From Conidiobolus incongruus B7586 (Eukaryota; Entomophthoromycota; Entomophthoromycetes; Entomophthorales; Conidiobolaceae): DNA of 10,446 nucleotides. Positions 1 to 8,544 of this stretch are shown here, one piece after another (positions within the stretch are counted from its first letter, which is position 1; the number at the start of each line of letters is the position of its first letter). The stretch is taken from contig JNEM01006520.1 of NCBI GenBank assembly GCA_000697335.1, positions 1 to 10,446 on the forward strand. The letters run 5' to 3'. The notes below the pieces were generated by a model, which saw only the letters and a program-made list of their open reading frames with translations, was not told the origin of the DNA and did no database searches. A program made the position numbers and the translations under genes.

Positions 1-529
1 TTAATAATTATAATAAAAGATTTTAAATTAATGGATTTTATATTCAATATAATATTTTATTGGTAATTTAAATTAAATTAAATTAAATTTATTAATATTA
101 TTAGATATTTATATCCAAATAAATTATAAAGCAATGAATTAATAACATTATAGTATATCAAAATATAGGATTAGTAAATTTTTGATATCAGTTAAAATTA
201 AATTATTATCTTAGATAAAAATAACTATTTTCCATAGATAATTTAACAATGGATCAATTTTCATGAATTTTTATTTATGTTTTAATCAATATCTTGAATT
301 ATCCAAAAGAAAAATCATTTTTAAAATTTGATTTCGGATTAGAATTTATAATAGAAACCTGAGATTTAGGAATATAAGGAAAATATGCAATAAAATAATT
401 TAAGTTTACCAAAAAAAATTATTTAAGTAACTATATTAGTTATATAATTTAATTTAATAAAATTGGTATGCTTATTATATTTATTGTTAAACTTCAATAA
501 TAAGGTACAATGATCATAAAAAATTTAAT
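1..529. other. AT-rich spacer with no gene seen
   Basis: I see no coding exon, RNA gene or mobile-element end in this stretch. It is almost all A and T. It carries a short tandem run of a 5-bp unit (TAAAT, about four copies, 69-89). It forms the upstream flank of the decayed monooxygenase copy that begins near 530; no convincing promoter for that copy is left. Confidence 0.6.
69..89. repeat. short tandem repeat, unit TAAAT
   Basis: About four consecutive copies of the 5-bp unit TAAAT are read directly. Such low-complexity tracts are expected in DNA this AT-rich, and no function is implied. Confidence 0.7.
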
Positions 530-2318
530 ATAAAAAATATAAATATTAGTTTATTTTGATGATTCAAAACTTAAATTTATATTATTAATACTAAGTGACT
601 TCCTCATTATTTTAACAAATTATTATATTTATCAGTATTTTGTTTATCTGGAACCACTATATTTATTTCTGAAGTAAATTTTGGATATTCAAGCTTTAAT
701 TGTGTTTGAAGGTGAAGATAATTTAGGTAGCACTTGGAATAGGAATAAATATTCAGGATGTGCTTGAGATTTGACCAGTTATATGTATTCGTTGTATGAT
801 TATCCCAATCATAGGATTTCATAATTTAATAATTAGGTTTCAAATAAAGCTGATTAAAAATATTTATATATATTAGCCTTCTAAATCCTCAAACCGTGTT
901 GAAATAAAAAGACATTTGTCAGCTATCGTTGATAAGAACGATATTAGAAAGAATATATTTCTCAATAGATCGGTGGACCAAGTTGTATTTGATAGTATTG
1001 AAAACAAATCGAATTTAGTACATACTCACAAGTTGACCAATGAATCCAAGCACATTGAAGTGTGTATTCTGTTAGTAATTAATAGAAATATCATAAATTT
1101 TATTAAACGAGATTTAGTATTGGATGTATTGGCTATCTTCGCAATCCTAATTTCCACGAGAATTTTAAAGGACAGTTGATGCATATTACCAGATGGAATT
1201 CTAATGTTGATTTGAGTGGAAAGAAAATGGGAGTTATAGGTTGAGGTGCAAGGTAAAGAAATTGAATTGTTGTATAAAATACTGACATTAAACATCAAGT
1301 ACTATTCAAATTGTACCTAATATTGTTGACAAAATATCCGGAATACGTTTTTTTCAACCTTTTCCATCATATGTGATACCCAAGAACCAGGTCTGTCTCC
1401 AATATTGTCAAATTTTGCATGTGATCTATCCTATTCCTTTATCAAATATTATTTGTGATCAAATTTAGTTACATTATCGACTTCTAATATTGTGGCTATG
1501 ACTCAAAATAATTCTTAGGGTGATTTACTTACATTGTGTTTCTATACTAATCACTAGGTATTGAAGTTTTTGAATGGGGCAATCGAGCCTATTTGGACAA
1601 TGAAATTTAAGATTCTGTTAAAAAGAAAGTTGACCAGCTAGGCTTTTGAATACAAACGTGCAACCCCCTCTGATACTTATAACCAAGCGATACATCAGGA
1701 CTAAGTTTATACACACAATCGCAGCATTGATAAAATACAGAGTAATATTGTATAACTGAAGGATGGTAGCTCAGAGATGTTGGATGTTCTAGTTCTAGGA
1801 GCTGGATTCAATAACTAATGACCTTAAAATTAATTGAAAATTTGTAATCTTGACTGTGATTACATTAACTCATACTTTGGCTGTGCAAGTAAAACATCAA
1901 GTCTTAATCTAGGTTTTAGATGCTCTAAAACACCCAAGTTTTTAATGATTGAAGAGACTCACCATCCAATTGACAAACAGTTCAGCAATATTTGTGATTG
2001 AGTGTGATTTAAATTATATCATTAAAATGATCAACAATATGAAAACATTAGATTTCGCTGAAGTGAATCTGAAGCCAGAAGTTGGTATCATATTTTGGTA
2101 GTGGACTCAGAACTGCGTTAAACATATGATATGACATTGCCGTTGCAAGGGTTGGTATCCAAATGTCAATGGTGAGGTAATTTTAGTCTTTTAATTTTAT
2201 CTTAATTCCTTTTGATATATTTTAGGTTATGACAATTAACCAGAATATGATACTTTGTATTAATTTAAAATCTTGAAACCCAATATTAATGACTTCAATT
2301 TTATGTTAAACTTTGAAA
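530..2318 (+). pseudogene. decayed tandem paralog of the Baeyer-Villiger monooxygenase at 4422-6226
   Basis: This copy aligns by eye along its whole length with the intact gene downstream, at roughly three-quarters identity in the better stretches. Exon equivalents: about 530-594, 636-814, 877-1070, 1118-1252, 1300-1467, 1519-2176 and 2226-2318. All six introns sit at the same places and have similar sizes (for example 2177-2225, 49 nt), so it is a DNA-level duplicate, not a processed copy. It is clearly dead. The FAD Rossmann glycines near 585-593 are lost and the intron 2 donor is GG instead of GT (near 815). In-frame stops include TGA at 765-767, TGA at 1242-1244 inside the NADPH-binding glycine motif, TAA at 1702-1704 and TAG at 2099-2101. 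The equivalent of the FxGxxxHxxxW fingerprint in exon 4 is shortened, exon 4 being 135 nt against 144. Start and end are approximate because the start codon and terminal stop are no longer recognisable. It is a host gene relic, not a mobile element. Confidence 0.92.
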
Positions 2319-2623
2319 AAATTAAAATTTCTAGAAATCTATTATATTTTGGAATTCTATTATTGAATTTTTAATTATATAATAGACTTATTTTTTATAA
2401 CATCTACAATATATTTAATTTTTTACTATCAATTATGTTATGAAATTAAAAAATCTAATCGACTAGATGTATTGAACGTGATAATTTGATCAATTAATCT
2501 GGACATTTTCAAAGAATAAAATAATCTATTCAAATGGTTAATTAATGATTCAATGTATCTAATATTCTAAATTATTTCATTCCATATGGCAAATGTGTTT
2601 ATATTTTTATATTAATGGTATTG

Positions 2624-2646
2624 ATATATATATATATATATATATA
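2624..2646. repeat. (AT)n microsatellite
   Basis: An uninterrupted 23-nt alternating A/T tract, read directly. It is likely to vary in length between strains; no function is evident. Confidence 0.9.
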
Positions 2647-3113
2647 CTAACTACTTTAGAATTACCATTACATCATTCAGTTACACATCCATTAATTAAA
2701 ATATATTAAATGATATAACATTTTCGTTAAGTATATCTAATATATTAAGTTTCAATTTTATATACAGTTATTAAAGTCAATCTAATGCAAATTATTATAA
2801 TCTAATTATTACACTTAAGTTGTTATCCATAAGATATTTTAACTAGATTTAATCATTATTACGTATTTGATAAAAAAATAAATTCATTATTGATATTAAA
2901 AGAAACCAATTCATTTTTAATACCAGTTATATTACTATAAGTGATTTCACTAAAAATTAAGCGAGAATATTATCATATATAATATATTGTTACCCAATGT
3001 AATCATATTGAGACTATTATAATATAGTTAAATATATCTTGTTCAAGGATAAAATAAGATTGAAATTTATTTAAGAAAAACAATGGTTAAGATATTGCTT
3101 GAAAAGTACAAAC

Positions 3114-3139
3114 TAATTATTAATTATTAATTATTAATG
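3114..3139. repeat. 7-bp tandem repeat, unit TAATTAT
   Basis: Nearly four copies of the heptamer TAATTAT lie head to tail. This is low-complexity spacer sequence with no evident role. Confidence 0.8.
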
Positions 3140-3812
3140 CTAAAATTTAGCAATTCAACGATATTATTCCTTACATAATAATACATAGAATTTTGAGTAA
3201 TTCAATTATCAAATTGAATGAAGTTAGATAACTCTTTAATCAAAGAAATATTTTGAAAAATTATTAAACATCTATAAAAATCAAAACAATATATACTTAA
3301 TAATAAAATTTTAATATATATTCGAATCTTAATTTTTCGTATTATAACAGTAGAATCTATGGTTTGCAATTTATATACATGTCATTATTTGTTTAAATTC
3401 AGTCTATCAACAATATAATAGATTTTATGTTATTTACTTAAAGATATTAATCATCAATCCATAAACTTGCCTTTGAGGCATGGTAACTCTTGCTAACATC
3501 ACTTAAAGACAAGAATGTTGAATAATATATCAAACTTCAAAAAGTGAATAACTGCACAAAATCAAATTCAATAAATTATTGCCATATTTTCTCAATCAAA
3601 TTAATTCAGTATCTCTGTCAAATCTCAATTGAAAGATTAATTATCAATTATAATTATTTGTGTGAGTAAAATTAAATTTATTGGCCATACATAACTTCAA
3701 AATGAAGAAACTTAGAATATATTATATTTTGAGTAATAGTTTTCATATAATTTAATCCTATGAAATGATCTTTAGTGGGTGAATCTTATAATTTTACTAA
3801 GAATGTCACCGA

Positions 3813-3820
3813 TCACGTGA
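3813..3820. promoter_or_regulatory. palindromic E-box TCACGTGA
   Basis: An 8-bp perfect palindrome with a CACGTG core sits in otherwise very AT-rich sequence about 600 bp before the monooxygenase start codon. In fungi, TCACGTGA/CACGTG is the known target of Cbf1-type bHLH factors. The motif is seen directly; regulatory use is inference, and the distance from the TATA-like box (about 540 bp) makes it only a candidate. Confidence 0.3.
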
Positions 3821-3989
3821 AGAATATTCCAACATATATACAGCTCAACAAATTTATGAATTTTAATCATGAGATTATAATTACTACATTAATAAGCAAA
3901 AAACCAACAGGATCATGAAGAACCCTTTAATAAGTAGTTACGATGCAAATAAAATTTGCTAAAATATTCATTTGCTAAACAAAAAAATC

Positions 3990-4018
3990 AATTCCCCTAT
4001 TTGATTTATTAGGGAATT
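3990..4018. repeat. inverted repeat / hairpin AATTCCC...GGGAATT
   Basis: A 7-bp perfect arm pair extends to about 9 bp (CTA/TAG) with one bulged C, enclosing a loop of roughly 10 nt. It stands out because the arms contain C and G runs in AT-rich DNA. It could fold if transcribed, but there is no adjacent gene end that would make it a terminator. Confidence 0.5.
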
Positions 4019-4357
4019 TTATGAATTATAATAATCAAATTAACATTTGGTAATTGTACTTAATAATGATTACTAGATATTAGCCAATTTTTAAATTGAA
4101 TGAGATTTAATTTTTCATTAAAATTCTTTATTTTTCAATATATCAGAAATATATTTCTCAATATCGACCGATATTTTTTGTAATACGATGTTTAATCAAT
4201 TTATCAAATGAAATAAGTATTTCAGTTAGATAATCATACGAGGAGTTTGGTAATCCAATAATTTCTTCTAAAATTACAAGGGAATAAAAGTTTGGCAAGC
4301 ATTGTTTATGTATGATATTATGTGAATTCCATAACTATTACACAATGTGAAAAAAGG

Positions 4358-4365
4358 TATATAAA
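4358..4365 (+). promoter_or_regulatory. TATA-box candidate of the monooxygenase gene
   Basis: TATATAAA followed by G lies 64 nt upstream of the chosen ATG at 4422. The inhibitor gene at 8545 has a TATAAAAA at a very similar distance (72 nt). With a start site about 30 nt downstream, this would give a short 5' leader of 30-40 nt. AT-rich background makes chance matches common, so confidence is moderate. Confidence 0.5.
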
Positions 4366-4421
4366 GTTCACAAAACATCAAATTTTAAAAAAAATTAATA
4401 TTTTAATTGAAATTCAGAAAA

Positions 4422-6226
4422 ATGATAAATATAACATATTCAGATGGCTCAAAACCAAAAATTGCTATTATTGGAGCTGGGTAATTGTGAATAAATCAAT
4501 TAATGATAACATTAACATTAGTCTAGTTTGTCAGGGATTAATGTGTCCATATCACTTAAGAAGCATTTGAATATCCATGATTTCATTGTTTTTGAAGGTG
4601 AAGATGATTTAGGTGGCACTTGGCATGTGAATAACTATCCAGGATGTACATGCGATGTAACTAGTCACTTGTATTCATTTTATGAATATCCCAATCCAAG
4701 TAATTAATATTTTATGAATTCAATAATACAAACATTTGATAAAGTATATAAATATAGACTGGTCTTCTAATTTTGCAAAAAGTGGCGAAATTAAAAATTA
4801 TTTAGCAGAAATCGCCGATGCCAACGATATTAGAAAGAATATTTTATTCAATACTTGGGTCAATCAAACAAAATTTGATGAAATTAATAGCAAATGGAGT
4901 TTAATATATACTCACAAGTTAACCAATGAAGTGAAGCAAATTGAAGTGGATATTTTGTAAGTATAGTATACTACCATTAATTTTGATTTTAACACTATTT
5001 AGGATTGGGTGTGTTGGCTACATCCGTATTCCCAATATCCCTGAGGAATTCAAAGCATTTGAAGGGCATATGATTCACACTGCCAGATGGGATTCTAATA
5101 TTGATTTGAATGGTAAAAAGGTGGGAGTCATAGGCTCGGGAGCAAGGTAAAGAGCTTAATTTCAGTAATCAACACTCAATTCACACCCTATTTTTAGCGC
5201 CGCACAGGTAGTACCGAGTATCGTTGACAAAGTATCTGAATTACATCTTTATCAAAGGACACCGGTGTATGTGATACCTAAAAATGAAATCGCACATTCT
5301 AAATTTTTTAAATTTTGCATGAGATGGGTCCCATTTCTTTATACTCTATATTATTGGATATTATATATAATCGTAACACTATTTTCTTATCACCTATCAA
5401 ATAATAATTAATTTATTAGGGCGAAATTTTCATCTTAGGATTTTTTAATAATTGGTGGATTTGGATACTACCAACTTGGGTAAATCGATTGTATTTGAGG
5501 TTTACTATTAATGATCCTAAAAAAAGAGAGATGATGACACCTAAATATCGCTTTGGTTGTAAGCGTATAATTCCTTCAGATACATATTATCAAGCAATCA
5601 ATCAGGACAAGGTTTATATACACGATGGCAACATTGATAAAATCCGAGGCAACATGATATTCTCCAAAGATGGAAGCTCAGAAGGTTTGGATATTTTGAT
5701 TCTAGCAACTGGATACAATAGCCAATCACCATATCACGACTTGGATATTCGTAATCTAGACGGAGATCATATAGACTATTGTTTTAACAGTCCTACCAAA
5801 GCCCCAAGTCTCAATCTAGGTATTACATACTCGAAAACACCGAATTTTTTCATGACTGAAGGTCCTACAACCCAATTGGCAACCAGTTCAGCAATATTTA
5901 TGATTGAGTGTGAGGTAAATTACATCATTAAAATGATCAAAAATATGATGATCTTGGATTTAGCTCAAGTGGATCTGAAGCCAGAAGTTGGTGATGCATA
6001 TTGGCAATGGATTCAGGCCCGCGTTAAATCCATGGTTTGGCACGGTCATTGTAAGAGTTGGTACCTAAATAACAAAGGAGAGGTAACATCAAAGCTTGTT
6101 TCTTTTATTCAAGTACTCATTTTAGGTGTTTAGGTTATGGCAATTTGGCCAGGATTTACAACTGAGTTCTATTTCAAAACCTTGAATCCAAATATTGAAG
6201 ATTTCAATTATAAGCTTAAATATTAA
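4422..6226 (+). CDS. type I Baeyer-Villiger monooxygenase (FAD/NADPH flavoprotein), seven exons
   Basis: Exons: 4422-4480, 4527-4699, 4758-4956, 5003-5146, 5198-5372, 5420-6082, 6134-6226. The phases close exactly to a 501-residue protein ending in TAA. The six introns are 46, 58, 46, 51, 47 and 51 nt, all GT...AG. Motifs seen: FAD Rossmann GAGLSG (18-23); GGTWHVNNYPGCTCD (49-63), which fits the [AG]GxWxxxx[FY]P[GM]xxxD signature; the family fingerprint FEGHMIHTARWD (163-174), an exact FxGxxxHxxxW[PD]; NADPH Rossmann GSGASA (188-193); FGCKR (295-299); ATGY (346-349); and the C-terminal WHGHCKSWY (457-465). These define a flavin monooxygenase that forms a peroxyflavin and inserts O next to a carbonyl, giving an ester or lactone. 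The substrate is unknown. Residues about 228-275 are strongly hydrophobic and aromatic, which may mean a membrane-facing substrate tunnel. The start is the first ATG in frame; a TAA lies in frame a few codons upstream. A dead tandem copy lies upstream. Confidence 0.95.
6083..6133 (+). other. intron 6 of the monooxygenase gene, stop-free until its own acceptor, with two AG sites
   Basis: This 51-nt intron is divisible by three and, read in frame from exon 6, has no stop until the TAG that forms its 3' end. Two acceptors are present, TTTTAG ending at 6125 and TTTAG ending at 6133. Only the second keeps the conserved family ending (IWPGFTTEFYFKT), so I chose it. Retaining the intron would add 16 residues and drop the last 30. 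Using the first acceptor would shift the frame and end after about 19 different residues. The pseudogene has an intron at the same place (2177-2225), which supports it being genuine. Confidence 0.85.
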
Positions 6227-7000
6227 AGTTGCCAATTAATTAATATGAATTTGGCGATATTCAAAAATACATGAAAAATTTGTTATTTGGATTTGATAGT
6301 ATGATTATTTTAATTTTTAATATTTTAAAAGTCATTAAATACCATTTGATCTCTTATTTACTAAACTAATTCATTATTTGATTGGATGATCAATCCAAGA
6401 TTTGTAAAATTTCGAGTATAAAATATTTTATTTTAGAGTTAATAATAATTTTACTCTCAATATAATAAATTCAGACAAAAAATATCAATGTTGGCTATAT
6501 ATTCAATGAATCCAATTATTATAGGCTAAATTTTTAATTGTGCATTAATATTTATAGTATTATGTTATCGTTTTGTGTTAATTTTTGGTGGTTCGCTATT
6601 TGAATAATTAATTGAGATCTGATTGTAACCATTTTTTATTTCATATTTAATGTAAAACAAAATAAACTAAATTAAAATGGTTTGTTGAATCAACTTGATT
6701 ATTATTATTTAAATAATACTATAATTAATGGTTTAAAAATAAACTAATATATTTCAGCTATTTACTGGTATTTTAGAGAATTTTAAATGCAGTAATGTAG
6801 TGGTTTTTATGTAGAAATCAATTGACTATCTGCAATAAGGTATTAACCAAATGCAAGATACTTAGATGAACTTGCGATAGTTGTTGAAACTTGGAAGATA
6901 TCTAATAAAAATAATAATTACAATCTAATAGAATTACTGTTATTATTTATTAACATAAAGTTCATAAATCAAAAAATGATGCATTCAAATGATTTTATTA
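6227..7000. other. AT-rich spacer downstream of the monooxygenase gene
   Basis: I see no gene here. It must contain the 3' end of the monooxygenase transcript, but no canonical AATAAA lies in the first 150 bases after the stop, so the polyadenylation site cannot be placed. The rest is A/T-rich with stops in all frames. Confidence 0.55.
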
Positions 7001-7177
7001 AGTATTAATATAAAGAATGAAGGAGAAAAATGGGAAAAAGCCAGATTGTTCGAGCCTAGAATCTGTCATTAACACTAAAGATATTATTTCTTAGTTGAAC
7101 AGCTCCACCAATACAACATAATAGAGTAGTTAGTATAAGAAATCTTAAATTAATAAGAAATATTGTAATATTTAACT

Positions 7178-7189
7178 CTCACTAGTGAG
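7178..7189. repeat. 12-bp perfect palindrome CTCACTAGTGAG
   Basis: A fully self-complementary 12-mer with no spacer, half of it G/C in AT-rich surroundings. It could be a dimer-binding site or a piece of a decayed element; no partner gene is evident. Confidence 0.6.
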
Positions 7190-7287
7190 CCATATTATCT
7201 TAATTAAAAATCTTAGTCTGTTTCATTACCAGGTTAAGCATAGATTTAACACAAGATAAACCTATACTTCTACATAAGGCCTAATTC

Positions 7288-7312
7288 CAGCACTCAATAG
7301 AATTAAGTGCTG
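7288..7312. repeat. hairpin-forming inverted repeat CAGCACT...AGTGCTG
   Basis: Seven-base-pair perfect arms, then one mismatch, then three more A/T pairs (AAT/ATT) around a 3-nt loop make an almost complete 25-nt palindrome. The arms are mixed-base, so it is not explained by AT bias alone. It lies 98 bp after the 7178-7189 palindrome. Confidence 0.65.
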
Positions 7313-7790
7313 CTTCGAAAATATTTCAAAAGATGTGTTCAAAATGCACCTGATTTAATTGCCATTTAGATTATAAGACATTCTGATTGAAGAATCGGTT
7401 TGCAAGTTGACTGCTCGGGTAAAGCTAATAAAGAGACTACCCTAGTTAAAAATAAACCTTAATAATCTGGATTATCGGCTTTGATACAAGCTTATTATAA
7501 AGTAACGCTTTGTATCCTTCAAGAGGACCTTCAGTAGCACCAATGGCTTTAATCCAACCAATGATTTTCCGCATATTCCTCATCCAACGCCCCTTCAAGC
7601 TCAAATTTGCTTGTTACAAATCCCAAGGAGGACGCAACCAGCAAAAGGAGAAACAGTAGCTGAGACCTGCGTTTTTAAAAACAAACCACAACTAGAAATT
7701 TATTTTTAGTTCAAAAGGAATACAGGATGTTTCCTTTGGTACAGGAAGCAACTAAGGGTTACTTCTCAGGTAAATTAAATAAAAGAAAAG

Positions 7791-8472
7791 CTAAACTCAT
7801 AAGTCATAGAAAGAACTGAATTGAATATGATTCATTTGATATTTAATTGATTCTGATCACCTAAAATTGTCCAAATTCTGGGAAATTTTTATTTGAATCA
7901 AAGTCACTAAATATGTCTGTGACTAAAATCAAATTTAGGAATTCAACTATTTTGGTAATATTATATTTTAAATATTCTTGCAAATATCATCGCATTAAGA
8001 TAACTTTGGTTAAAATTAAATTTTTAAATAACTATATATTATTGAAATTTAATTTTAAATCTATTATATAAAATGAGAAGTCTTTGTTTTTACAATGTAT
8101 ATTGGATTAAAACATAATCTGCTTTAACTATTTTATTCCCTATTATTATTACTTGTCTAAGGTTTATAGTTATTTTTAGAAAATTGAATAATTTGTTTTT
8201 TTTAATATAAGAGATTTTTCAATTATACTACCAAAATTTAAATTACACTGTATAGTCATTGTTTTTTTGATATGCAAATAAAATTTGATATGATGTAATA
8301 AGATAATTCTTACACCGAAATCACCATACAAAATGAATAATCCTAAAATCCATTTACTTCCTTAATTTATCACATTAACCAGTAAAAATCTTCCATCATT
8401 CAAAACCATAATATACTGAAAAAAAAATCTATTTAAAAAATGCATGAAAAACCATTGTGACGTAAATATTAG
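7791..8472. other. AT-rich spacer upstream of the inhibitor gene
   Basis: I see no gene, RNA or repeat end here. It contains poly-A and poly-T runs and stops in all frames. It should hold distal promoter sequence for the inhibitor gene that follows, but I could not single out an element with confidence. Confidence 0.5.
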
Positions 8473-8480
8473 TATAAAAA
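8473..8480 (+). promoter_or_regulatory. TATA-box candidate of the I78 inhibitor gene
   Basis: TATAAAAA followed by CC lies 72 nt upstream of the inhibitor ATG, matching the layout seen at the monooxygenase gene (64 nt). A transcription start about 30 nt downstream would fall near 8500, close to the ATG of the small upstream ORF at 8502. Confidence 0.5.
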
Positions 8481-8501
8481 CCATTACTCAGACTCAAAGA
8501 A

Positions 8502-8528
8502 ATGGTATTATCTATTAAGATCAAATAA
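8502..8528 (+). other. possible upstream ORF in the inhibitor gene leader
   Basis: ATG, seven sense codons and TAA (eight residues), ending 16 nt before the inhibitor ATG. If transcription starts upstream of 8502, this ORF would precede the main start and could damp translation. If it starts just downstream, the ORF is not in the message. The TATA position leaves both possible. Confidence 0.3.
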
Positions 8529-8544
8529 AACAGTGTTAGTAGCT

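Larger units (their letters stand above)
2319..4357. other. long intergenic spacer between dead and live monooxygenase copies
   Basis: Two kilobases with stops in every frame and no protein I recognise. It contains an (AT)n tract, a 7-bp tandem repeat, a hairpin at 3990-4018, a short inverted repeat GCAAAT/ATTTGC near 3944-3959, and a TCACGTGA palindrome at 3813-3820. The last several hundred bases should hold whatever promoter elements control the downstream monooxygenase gene. I found no tRNA, no third gene copy and no transposon termini. Confidence 0.55.
7020..7790. other. unidentified sequence island, GC-raised in its core
   Basis: The stretch is visibly more complex than its flanks. By hand count 7501-7680 has 78 G or C in 180 bases (about 43%), compared with about 30-37% in single lines of the monooxygenase exon 6 and near 10% in some spacers. 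Short open stretches occur on both strands. On the minus strand one passes through GWIKAIGATEGPLEGY (within about 7510-7560), and another frame carries a leucine-rich hydrophobic run and then SKFELEGALDEEYAEN (about 7575-7655). On the plus strand a frame stays open about 7501-7657. None is long, starts cleanly or matches a family I know. It could be a decayed gene, a repeat copy or a foreign insertion. Palindromes at 7178-7189 and 7288-7312 lie inside it. Confidence 0.4.

Noticed and set aside
607-1298. Open stretches on either strand inside the dead monooxygenase (607-822 minus, 916-1179 plus, 1026-1298 minus)
   Set aside because: They are fragments or antisense shadows of the decayed exons 2-4 and have no independent family resemblance.
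530-2318. Repeat-induced point mutation (RIP) as the killer of the duplicated copy
   Set aside because: Some changes are C-to-T at CA sites (for example CAA to TAA), but the differences by eye include many transversions (C to A, T to A, A to T, C to G) and small deletions. That looks like ordinary neutral decay, not RIP. A base-by-base count would settle it.
530-2318. Alternative genetic code (TAA/TAG as Gln), which would make the upstream copy functional
   Set aside because: Its in-frame stops replace Lys, Phe, Cys and Ser codons as well as Gln, and a splice donor and cofactor motifs are also lost. Both intact genes end in TAA and contain no internal TAA or TAG.
3440-3540. Mixed-base patch with a short minus-strand open run
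   Set aside because: It is only about 20 codons long, with no family signature and no splice sites that extend it.
4322-4570. 82-codon plus-strand open stretch overlapping the start of the monooxygenase gene
   Set aside because: It runs through intron 1 in a different frame from the conserved FAD-binding exon and has no recognisable content.
530-6226. Mobile-element or virus-derived origin for the repeated unit
   Set aside because: The repeated content is entirely an intron-containing host enzyme gene, with no terminal repeats, transposase or reverse transcriptase sequence.
7045-7075. GTTCGAGCC resembling a tRNA B-box (near 7048-7057)
   Set aside because: No matching A-box, acceptor stem or anticodon arm could be folded around it; the local inverted repeat CAGATT...AATCTG does not fit a tRNA layout.
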